From contig CM074765.1 in assembly GCA_037355855.1 (NCBI GenBank), positions 434,001 through 498,000 on the forward strand: a DNA stretch of 64,000 nt, read 5' to 3'. The translations under genes and the position numbers were made by a program. Shown here piece after piece: positions 52,637-61,603 of this stretch. Positions within the stretch are counted from its first letter, which is position 1, and each line of letters starts with the position of its first letter. The notes under the pieces were generated by a model. It had not been told where the DNA came from. It saw nothing but the letters and a program-made list of their open reading frames with translations, and made no database searches. The DNA is from Pseudo-nitzschia pungens. Its lineage: Eukaryota; Bacillariophyta; Bacillariophyceae; Bacillariales; Bacillariaceae.

Positions 52637-55555
52637 ATGCATCGTCGCACCGGTAGTCGCCATCGGCATTGTCATTATTGCTACAATGCTTGCCATATAC
52701 AGATGTTGGCATTCCTGCTGGTGGGATTTCTTTCGAAAGAGCACGGTTTGAGGTTTGTCTCGTCGCAATCGATCAAGCAGTCCGAGATCGATGACTGTTT
52801 GGACGAGACCGAATCGTTGTATGAAAGTTCCTTTTCTCTGGCTCGCCAGGTGACCGAGTTGTCGTATTGGGCAGAAACTCAGCGATCCACGCCAGAAGCC
52901 GTTTGCACCAGAAAGGAAAACAAAAGAACCTGTGTTCTCGACTATGTCAATGCTACGGGGAACGAGTCGTCGGACTGGTGTTTGTCTATTCCAAACACGC
53001 TTTACGTCGAGACAGATTATATTTTGAGATGCACCAATACCGCGGACCGTCAAATGCTGTTTTATTCCATCCTCAATCGACCGGCGTGTTATTCGAATTT
53101 CCCTCAGACGGATTCCGATGCCGACATCATTAGCTCGGCCTGCTACAATGGATACGACAACCAAATCGTCGAAAGCATTGAACTCAGCACATTTGACGAG
53201 ATGAAGTCGGAGCTGCTCTTTCCCAACGGCAACAACGACAGAGAATGGGGAAACATAGCGGATGGGTTTGTGAACTGCGATCAGCTTCGATTCATCGTAA
53301 CAGAGCCGCAGGTGGCAGTCGTTAGTGACAACGAAGACATCGTTCTCAACTGTTCCGAAGCAACCTCACAGATTCAATCATCTCCCGAAATAACCGATGC
53401 AGTCGCCCGGATCGAAGAAGAACTTGGAGTCGCGATCCCGAACAAGGACAACGTTCAGATGGAGACAGAACGTTCCAATCGGTTGCTGATGCCGTTGCCT
53501 TTCGACGGCAGCATTATTGATTATTCAACAGTTTCGCACAACATTTCTGCTGTTTGTGAAGAAACCATGAATGGAATTTACCTCGAAATCAGCTACGACG
53601 TTGTTTGCGGCAATAGTCTTCAGACAGCGGAGGCAGGCGACGACGGGGGTGATAATGGTGCGGTGGAGTTCCGCATAAACTACGATCCATTGTGCCTTTC
53701 GAAAATATTCTGCGCAACGACTGATTTTGAGTACGAAGCGATTTCTCATGCTGCTTCGAAATGGAATAGCGGCAGCGGCAGCATGTACTGTAAGATCGTC
53801 ACTGCCTCTTCTCCCGATGACGAGGATGAATATGCACTCAACAACAACTCAACAACCATTTTTGAGCAGAAACCCGCAGTCGTCTGGGAAGATTTCTCTC
53901 CCAGCCAGAATCCCACACAAACTTCGTCGCCCACAGCCAGCATCGCGCCATCCATGAGACCCACCGCCAGTGCAAACCCAACCTTTAGCACTGCCCCGTC
54001 CCAGAATCCAACCGCTGTCAGTTGCTTTGACGAGAGCTTGAATCTCCTTCAGGTTGGTTCGGATCAAGACGAAATTCAAGACGAAACCGAAGCGAAGAGG
54101 TTGAGGATGGCGACGGAGGTGGTTCGGGTTCAGAGTCTCCTGACGACGAGTGAAGACTTCAACAGCGAGGCAATAGAAAAATATTGTAGCAGTAGCAGTG
54201 AAGGGGAAAACGATATCCAGGCAAATACTACTAACAACGATGCGGTATGTGAATTCAACTATGAGGATATCATCGAATCTACCGAAAGCGAAGACTCCAT
54301 TCCTTCCCTTTGCCTAGACTCGAATACCCTTTACGTGGAAGATTCCGTCTCTATCACCTGCAGTTCAGTAGACGAAAGGAATCCCTTATCTGGCACCACC
54401 AAGGTGATGGTGCGAAACAAACCTTCCTGTCGCTCGAGAAAATGTAATGCCGATGGTGTTCGCGATTTAGCGATTGCCGAATTCCAGAGATGGATCAAGA
54501 AAACACTTGAAAAAGGGAATGTGGATACATCATCTTCGATCCTGGCAGGGCGACAATCTTGTGTCATTGACGCGAACGATGAGGACCTAAAAGGGGGGAT
54601 TTTGGTGACATTAGGAATATCTGATGACGACGGTGCAATCGAACCCACCGATCAATGTTTAAAGGACACCGGTTTTCTCATGAGCCAAATCGAGATCTAC
54701 AATCAAAACCGTATTGCCGAACAGCAGTTCATAGAGTATCTCGATACCGACCTCCGACAGATATGTGGTTCACCCACGCCCGGAGTGCTGGTATGCAATT
54801 TCGATTGGAGTGATTTGTTTCAGTCGACGGAAGAAGGTACCAAATTCAATTGTATGGTGGATGAAAATAGCAACAGCACCACAGGTTGTGGCGGTGGTGG
54901 CGGACAGTATGTGGAATCCTCTTTTCGAATGAATTGCACCGGTAGGGAGGGTGAATTGATGATGACCAGTAGAAACGTACCAGACTGCATCGGTAAACCC
55001 TGCAGTCCTGGTCAAGCCCAGAACTTGTTCAAGGATAAATATTCGTCATTCTCGAACACATTTATGGATGAGTTTAAACGATTTGGTTGGACTTCTTGCG
55101 AAACCGAGGTGCTCTCAGTACATGCGTCTCATTTCGATCCCTTTTACGGGACGCACGATCTAGAGTGCTACAAGAATCTGCAGTTTGAAGAGATTGTTGC
55201 CGAAGAAATCGTCGAGGACGAACCAATTGATATCTGGGCGAATGATATCTCCGACATCAACAGTGACCCTTCCGATGCAAACGGAAACTCTCCCGCTTCG
55301 AGCGATCTAACTTCCGATTCGAGCGATCTAACTTCCGATCCAAACACTGACAGTAATGGTAACTACAACATAATGAGTATCGAACGAGAAGCACCGACAG
55401 AGGCACCGCCAACTTTGATAGGTCCTAGATACGGAATATTGTTCGACCCTCCTCCCACGATGGCACCTGCCTCATCGGCTACTGCCCGCACGATAACATT
55501 TGCGGCAACAATGACTATTCTTTCATGTGAAATATTCTTCTCGGGGTTTATATGA
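52637..55555 (+). CDS. modular Cys-rich surface protein, probably GPI-anchored
   Basis: 972 aa from ATG 52637, one exon. A later in-frame ATG at 52703 (MLAFLLVGFLSKEHGLRFVS) would give a more typical signal peptide and may be the true start. The body is a string of related Cys modules of about 170-230 residues. Recurrent marks are an opening C-x-D-E-S/T, a C-x-F/L-D/N-Y/W segment (CVLDYVNATG, CEFNYEDII, CNFDWSDLF), C-L-x-x-x-N-T-L-Y-V-E (WCLSIPNTLYVETDY; LCLDSNTLYVEDS), a following I/L-x-C, then N-x-P-x-C-x-x-x-x-C (NKPSCRSRKC; NVPDCIGKPC). A P-S-x-x-P-T linker (about 435-475) separates module groups, with many N-x-S/T sites. The C-terminus ends in a hydrophobic stretch (TITFAATMTILSCEIFF) fitting a GPI signal. 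No named domain is recognised; a cell-surface role is inferred. Confidence 0.75.
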   Translation: MHRRTGSRHRHCHYCYNACHIQMLAFLLVGFLSKEHGLRFVSSQSIKQSEIDDCLDETESLYESSFSLARQVTELSYWAETQRSTPEAVCTRKENKRTCVLDYVNATGNESSDWCLSIPNTLYVETDYILRCTNTADRQMLFYSILNRPACYSNFPQTDSDADIISSACYNGYDNQIVESIELSTFDEMKSELLFPNGNNDREWGNIADGFVNCDQLRFIVTEPQVAVVSDNEDIVLNCSEATSQIQSSPEITDAVARIEEELGVAIPNKDNVQMETERSNRLLMPLPFDGSIIDYSTVSHNISAVCEETMNGIYLEISYDVVCGNSLQTAEAGDDGGDNGAVEFRINYDPLCLSKIFCATTDFEYEAISHAASKWNSGSGSMYCKIVTASSPDDEDEYALNNNSTTIFEQKPAVVWEDFSPSQNPTQTSSPTASIAPSMRPTASANPTFSTAPSQNPTAVSCFDESLNLLQVGSDQDEIQDETEAKRLRMATEVVRVQSLLTTSEDFNSEAIEKYCSSSSEGENDIQANTTNNDAVCEFNYEDIIESTESEDSIPSLCLDSNTLYVEDSVSITCSSVDERNPLSGTTKVMVRNKPSCRSRKCNADGVRDLAIAEFQRWIKKTLEKGNVDTSSSILAGRQSCVIDANDEDLKGGILVTLGISDDDGAIEPTDQCLKDTGFLMSQIEIYNQNRIAEQQFIEYLDTDLRQICGSPTPGVLVCNFDWSDLFQSTEEGTKFNCMVDENSNSTTGCGGGGGQYVESSFRMNCTGREGELMMTSRNVPDCIGKPCSPGQAQNLFKDKYSSFSNTFMDEFKRFGWTSCETEVLSVHASHFDPFYGTHDLECYKNLQFEEIVAEEIVEDEPIDIWANDISDINSDPSDANGNSPASSDLTSDSSDLTSDPNTDSNGNYNIMSIEREAPTEAPPTLIGPRYGILFDPPPTMAPASSATARTITFAATMTILSCEIFFSGFI

Positions 55556-55817
55556 TGGGGTATTGAATGACAATTAATTAATCATTTCATTATGATAATG
55601 GGAATAACGCATCATACAGTAGTTTAATGTCTTGCTGTTGCGTGTTACAGATCGATGAACACAAACTGTTCAACGCCGTTATCTTTTATTTGTTGAATTG
55701 CGTGAAGCTGCACGTGACAGCATTGGTATTCAATACCATGGCCACTGCAAACGATACTCATTTCCGAAGGGAATTTCGTCTAAAAAACTACTGTAAGTAA
55801 TATACCGACCTCCTGTT

Positions 55818-55911
55818 TTGGTTGGCACGTGTCGAACCCTAAGTATTGAATATTCCTCGGCGCGCGCGCCTCGGAATATTCAATACTTAGGGTGAGACAC
55901 GTGCCAACCAA
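55818..55911. repeat. perfect-type palindrome 1
   Basis: Left arm TTGGTTGGCACGTGTC through CCCTAAGTATTGAATATTCC; right arm is its reverse complement with two changed bases. The centre is a CG-rich alternating tract (CGGCGCGCGCGCC). Arms are about 40 bp with almost no loop. Confidence 0.9.
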
Positions 55912-55922
55912 TCCGACTCCGA

Positions 55923-56045
55923 GTGGTCACCAGAAGAAACAGCAGCAAGCAGCTGCAACATCCCCTGCTCTTTTTCCGAGGCGCCGCCGAGGGAAAAGAG
56001 CTGGGGATGTTGCGGCTGCTTGCTGCTGTTTCTTCTGGTGACCAC
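55923..56045. repeat. palindrome 2, adjacent to palindrome 1
   Basis: Left arm begins GTGGTCACCAGAAGAAACAG; the right arm ends CTGTTTCTTCTGGTGACCAC. Arms are about 58 bp, differ at only a few positions, and meet at the CG-rich centre GAGGCGCCGCCGAGG. Only 11 bp separate it from palindrome 1. Confidence 0.92.
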
Positions 56046-57368
56046 GAGGAGGAGGTTAAGGAGGTTAGGTATATTAATTGCGTAATCCGAAGTTTCGAGG
56101 TGAGCACAATGGAGGGGACTGTTGCCAGCAAGCGTTGCTTGCTGCTTGTTGCTGCTGCAGGGTGTTTTCGATACCGGTACACAAAAACTTGGATCCCGGT
56201 ACACCAAAACTTCTTGTACTGCAATTTTACATATTCGTACATGAAAATTGGAGAACGTTACTGAAGTAATAAGTTTGTTTTTTGTTGTGGGACTCTGTAG
56301 GTGAGCAGTACATAGTGTTGTGTAGGAGAGAAATAAGGGGACGATTTTCATACACAACTCCGTGCTTTGAGCAAATGAGTCATGCGCACCCCACGCGCAT
56401 TAAGAGAGAACTCCGTGCTTTGAGCAATACTTTGCTGGACGGGACTGTTGACTGTTGATCGGCTCGCGCATTTTGTAGGTGGGACTGAAGATCTCAGTAG
56501 AATTAGTACTGAGGGCTACATTTCTACACGGTGTTATCATATGAGCTCTTTTTTTTGGATCCCACCACCAATTGCTCATAATTTCGAAATCGATTAGTTT
56601 TCAAAAGCAAATTTGGTGCTGGTGACCATGGGGGAAGCCCAGTTCCCCTGCTCCTGTAAGTCCTCTGAAGCGTTGCTGCTGTTGTTGCCGCTGCTGCGTC
56701 TGCTGCTGCGTCTCCTGTCTGTTGCTTTTGCTGCGTCTGCGTCTGCGGCTTCTTCGCTGCGTCTGCTGGACTGCGGCATCTGCTTCGGTTGCCATCGCGT
56801 CTGTTGCCATCACGTCTGTTGCTGTCGTTGCTGCTGTCGCGTCTGTTGCTGTCGTTGCTGCCGTCGCGTCTGTTGCCATCGCGTCTGTTGCTTTCGCGAA
56901 TGGTGCGACTGTTGCTGCTGCCTCTGTTGTCGCTGTTGCCACTGTTGTTGCGGCTGCGGCCGTTGTTGCTGCCTATTGTAACTGCCGTTTCTAACGTGTT
57001 GCAATTGCATTGCTGTTCTTCTTGCTGCGGGGATTGCGATATCTAGAAGCTGTGCGCTCTGTTGCTGTTCTGTTCGACAATGATACTCCAAGTTCCAATT
57101 CGATCCTGCAGCGCTGCTGTTTGTTATCCGAACCACGAGCGTTTTGAGCGCTGCAACGAAGCCTCCATTTGAACTACGAGCGTTTCGAGCGCCATTCGAT
57201 CCTGCAGCGCTGCTGCTTGACGTGTTGCCATTGTTTCGCATCAGTTTGTGTCCAAACTACGAGCGTTTCGAGTGGTGCAACAAGGCCTCTGTCCGAACTA
57301 CGAGCGTTTCGAGTAGTGCAACGAATTCCGCTGCTCAGCGGCAGCTTTGCGTCATCTTGCTTCGCGTC
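56046..57368. other. CTG-rich low-complexity region and repeat-bearing leader
   Basis: From about 56660 to 56985 the plus strand is made of CTGCTG, GTTGCTGT and CGTCTGTTGC words, open in all frames by composition. From 57125 to 57325 the word CTACGAGCGTTTCGAG recurs three times, plus one variant, in units with GTGCAAC. No gene is called. The end probably contains the 5' flank of the ORF at 57369. Confidence 0.45.
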
Positions 57369-58067
57369 ATGGTTCTGTTCGGCGAGGAGGACGATGACGA
57401 TGACTCCTTGGTCGTGGATTTGATCGAAAACGTTACCACGGATGACGAAACAATCGTAGACGATGGCGACAATTCTTCGATCGAAAAGGAAAGGGAAAAG
57501 GAAATCGAAACCACCATCACCACCACCAACAACAACGAGGACGTAGAGATGGAAGAGGACGACGGCAACGATGAAGATGAAGATTACGATGAAGAAGACG
57601 ATAGGGACGACAAACAGATGGGTTCCTCGTCCAACAGCGAAGGAAAGAAAGAGACCGGAGCGGGTGTTTCTGTGACCACCAATACCAATACTACGAAGAG
57701 CAACGGAACGAGTCGCGACAACTACGACGACGAATCGGACGACGACGACTACGACGACGATCCCGACGGAAGCAGCGAAGATCCTGTCGCGTCCTTTTGG
57801 GAGAAGCAGTTGCTGCTGGTGCTGGCCGCGCCTCGTACAAACAGCAGCCCGGCACGAGGTTGCACTTTCTGCAAGGTTCTCTACAAGCGCATTTCTACCT
57901 GCTCTACATGTCCATTTCTTCAGGTCCTCTACGAGCGCGACTCTACCTGCTCTAAAAGCTCTGTTTTCTGTTCTACAAGTCACCCTCATTTTGCAGGGAT
58001 TTTGGCATCTACTACAGCCTCAATATTCACCATGGTGTGCTCTCTGGCAAGAAATTGGTCTATTTGA
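57369..58067 (+). CDS. acidic low-complexity hypothetical protein
   Basis: 232 aa from ATG 57369. Starts MVLFGEEDDDDDSLVVDLIE, then Glu/Lys and Asp/Glu tracts (EREKEIETTITTTNNNEDVE) and a Ser/Asn/Thr linker. A second Asp-rich tract precedes SSEDPVASFWEKQLLLVLAA. The last 60 residues are Cys/Ser/Thr-rich and encoded by a short repeat (CTCTAC.AGCGC..TCTACCTGCTC), so the real 3' end may be elsewhere. No domain is recognised. Coding is plausible for the acidic part, uncertain for the rest. Confidence 0.4.
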   Translation: MVLFGEEDDDDDSLVVDLIENVTTDDETIVDDGDNSSIEKEREKEIETTITTTNNNEDVEMEEDDGNDEDEDYDEEDDRDDKQMGSSSNSEGKKETGAGVSVTTNTNTTKSNGTSRDNYDDESDDDDYDDDPDGSSEDPVASFWEKQLLLVLAAPRTNSSPARGCTFCKVLYKRISTCSTCPFLQVLYERDSTCSKSSVFCSTSHPHFAGILASTTASIFTMVCSLARNWSI

Positions 58068-58453
58068 CCACTCTCAGCTTTATTTTGGCATATGGTTTGT
58101 CCCTTTCCGGTGAGTGCCTTTGTGTGTTCAATTCCGAAGTAATGCGATTCATTGCCAAAGAAATGGGATTTCATTACCAAAGAAATAACTCCATTACTAA
58201 AGAAATGACACTCATTTTTTCCGTTGTGCGCGCTTTTTCAAATTATTACTTAGGTGCGAGTGCACGTGCTCATCCGAGAAAACTTCGGATTACGAAAAAA
58301 ATGCTGGGTATGGATACACGTACACGTACCGCCAATAGCGCAGAAAGTTTTCCAAGAGACCAAGAATGAAAATCGAGACACAACTCAGAACCATTTCAGT
58401 AATGTTTGTCATTTGTTGAAAACATGCGTTCTGGAAAGATCGATCATCGATGT
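58068..58453. other. 3' flank with short repeats
   Basis: Holds three imperfect copies of CATTACCAAAGAAAT (about 58148-58210) and the 3' flank of the minus-strand channel gene. No gene is supported. Confidence 0.45.
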
Positions 58454-60644
58454 CTAAAATGGCAGTTTACTTATTCCGCCCTTCCATTGGCTCGGTCCGG
58501 CATTAGTCTCTCGGATTAGTGCGCCGATATCCATGTTGACTGAAGTATTTTTCGAGAACGAAGAGTCATCGTCACTTTGCAACGGAAATAGCAATATCTT
58601 GGACAAATCAAGTATCCCACCAAAAAATAGGGTCAGGAGTCCGACCGAAGGTACGCTGGAGATGGTAGAGGTCAGTAACAAGCATGTGCAGTTTTGGATG
58701 GCAAAGTTAGAGATGAATTCGGTGAGGGAGTCCATTTCAGTTCCCTTGTAGCAGGTCAATATCTTCAGCTTACCTCCACAATCCCAGTTCAGGGTAGAGG
58801 CCGAAAGGTGCTAACAACAAGAAGACATCTACCAACACTTGAACGAAGTGTGCGTATGCCAGGGGAATCTTCCCCTCAAGACTGACGTCGATGCCACTTA
58901 TCGACGCTCGCAAATCAAGGATTTGATCTGTGAACGCTCCCTCCACACAATCACTTTGTGCAAAGGCGCCTTCTTCAATACCTTTGAGAAGACGAATATA
59001 AATCCATTGTAAGATTGCAAACTGCGGCGCCGATGAAATCGGCTGAATATCAATTAAACATTTGTATTGCTCTCGGGTCATGACTCCCCGGCTCAGCAAT
59101 CGACTCAGACCCTTGGGCGTCAGTAAGACTCGATACTTTTCAGCAAAAGAAGCCCACAAGAGAGCGTTCAAGAGTCGAATGTAACTGGCGACGTCGTCGA
59201 AAGCTTTTATCGCACGAGGTGTAAATTCATTGGATTGTGGGTCTCTCTCTGCTCGAGAGCTGGCTATCAATCTGACAGAAGAAAAGAAAGGGCAAAATTA
59301 CATATTCAGCGCAGAGATAGAATGAGTGCATGATGCAAACACAACGAGTCAATACGCCCGAAATGAAAACTTACGAAATAGCGTTCAATTGACCTTGGAT
59401 TTCACGTGCTAAGTTATAAACAGTTTTCCAAAGTGTGTATGCCTCACTCAGGAAGAAGGTCAATATGAAGGTCGTCAAACCCATTGTTGTGGTCCTGTAG
59501 AAGAGAGTTAGCGACGATTGGCATCTGTTTTTCCTCAAGGGAGTCTGGGTTTAGATTGCTCAACTTACCAAAATATGTTCAGGCCCTGAAGACGTTGAAT
59601 CAAGGGGTGACTTTCATTGGGAATCATCCAAAGTGCCCAAGTGATTGGCTGATGTATGACATTATCGCATGCCCATCGAAAGCCCATTATGAATGTTACA
59701 GAAACCAACATATTCCAACACGCTACATTCAATGACTGTTGAAATATAGTTCCTTTCCATCTGCTCCACAACCATCTCCTAGTGGGTCTGAAAGGTTTAA
59801 TGATGTTTCCACCATACAGGGATTTCAAACCAGAGATCTGGTCGATGACAGCATCGATTTCCTTCACCTCAACCTGCATCCTTTTTTTGGGAGACATCTT
59901 CTGCGACGACGAGGAACCTTTGCGCACGGTTTCACGAAGCAGAAAATAGTTGAATGCCGTTCGATGAAGACGGAATGCCGTAACGGGTGTTGTGGCTTTG
60001 ATTGTGGCGGCTCGTGGTTGGTCGTAAATCATACCAACGTCCCCAATCAAGCTTCCCTCTCCCATTGTCCCGTATTGCTCCTCCAACTGCTTGCCATCAA
60101 TAAACACGCCGCATGACCCATCATAGATAATGTACAAATAGTCCACGTCTTCATCTCCCTGCTCGCAAAGAAAGGATCCCTCAGTAAAGTTAACCATTTC
60201 AAAGGCACCGGCCAACACAGACAAATCGGAATCTTCTTGTCTCTTCCTTTCCATTTTGTTTCGAGACTTCTTGTAGTAATCCACGAAAAGAAAATTACAG
60301 CTCAACACATCTTCGATAAACCTTGCCTGTTCTTCGGATTTTGCGAAACTCGGTGGAGTGTACGTCGTCTCTTCAATCTTATCGTCTTTGCCCCGGGATG
60401 TCAGCGCCGTGTGGCTACGTCTCGATGATTTGTGCTTGCGCCAGAAGCTAGCCAATTGTTGCGATTGTGCACCATGGTTTGACGGCCTTGGTGCTATCCC
60501 ACTGAAAGAGGGAACATAAGGATGATGGAATGCAGTCGGATACACAAACGCATTTGCAACAGCGGAATGGTTCGTCGTTTTCGCCGAAGACAAAAACACC
60601 AGCAGCGACGAAAACTGCATTACTGCCTGTAAGTTAGTCATCAT
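58454..60644 (-). CDS. plastid-targeted cyclic-nucleotide-binding domain / bestrophin channel fusion
   Basis: Four exons: 60644-59569, 59494-59375, 59271-58774 and 58655-58454; introns of 74, 103 and 118 nt, all GT-AG and phase-consistent; 631 aa. ATG 60644 opens a signal peptide (MMTNLQAVMQFSSLLVFLSS) ending VANAFVYP, with F33 at the plastid-import cleavage site. Residues about 140-240 form a cNMP-binding fold: FTEGSFLCEQGDEDVDYLYI, IYDGSCGVFIDGK, EGSLIGDVGMIYDQPRAATI, with the phosphate-binding Arg kept (R211) and the usual Glu replaced by Asp. Residues about 285-631 are bestrophin-like: TTFILTFFLSEAYTLWKTVY, YIRLLNALLWASFAEKYRVL, APQFAILQWIYIRLLKGIEE, IPLAYAHFVQVLVDVFLLLA and the final SVNMDIGALIRE. 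Bestrophins are anion channels; plastid ones act in thylakoids (ion balance, bicarbonate delivery). Regulation by a nucleotide or another ligand is inferred. Confidence 0.88.
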
Positions 60645-61603
60645 GCTTTTAGACCGATGGCAATATTGCGATCCAAAAGTGAAAGCCACGTGAGATTTTG
60701 AAAACTAGTTGGTAGCCACCGTTATGCTCATGTGGAATGTGGATCCGAAGGTTGTGGATGCGAATTGTACCGATAGGGGTTGGGGTTAACCTTACACAAC
60801 TCTCCCTTTATATAAACATGCTTCGCCTCCGATCGGTACGGCAGGGCTTTGTGAGAACTCAGACATGAATGCGTGAGAATGACTTCGAACGTGTTTCTCA
60901 CTATGTCTCCATGGACCTCCTCAATCAATCAAAAAAAGAACTTCCTTCTAACGCAACAACAAATATCTTTCTGAGAATCTCGATTGAAACATTGTTTGCC
61001 ACTTAAGTCAACGAACCTACCGTACACGTAAGTTACTCGTAACTTACTACACGTGCAGTACCGAATTTCTGTGACGCATGAAGAACATCGCCACCAACCA
61101 TGAATCATCCTCAAAATCCAAAGATCATTCATTTTTGGAGGGAAATAATCTTCCTCCGAAAACTTGTATTTACTGTAGTGAGAATATCGGTAGGCAGAAG
61201 CGGCAGGAAGGCTTATGTTTTCTAAGCGCGCACCTTTTTAGTCACATTTTCATAGTGAATTATACGGTCATGTATAACATACTGTCCCCAATTCGGAGTA
61301 GAAGTACCATCGGCGCGCCCTCAACCGTTCTGTTCTCACATTTTTGGTGTCAACGAGGTGCAAGGTGCTCACACGAAAGAAAGCAAATTGTTGCATCTCC
61401 CAACAACAAGACCTTCATTGCGGTTCTCCCCAGTAGAAACGTCCCATCGATTGCATCGCTCCATTGTCGACAAAAGAAAAGGTAATCTGAAGCTTTGCGA
61501 GCTAGAAGCAGAGAAGGATAACCTAGCGCTAAAGCAAACTGTATTTAGATACATCATACGAAACAAACAACAACCAGTTTTCGAAAGAAGCAGAGAAGGG
61601 ACA
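60645..61603. promoter_or_regulatory. shared divergent promoter region
   Basis: 959 bp between two divergent starts. No other gene is supported. TAACTTAC / ACGTAAGTTACTCG words lie at about 61025-61055. The final 100 bp should be the 5' UTR of the plus-strand gene. Confidence 0.45.
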
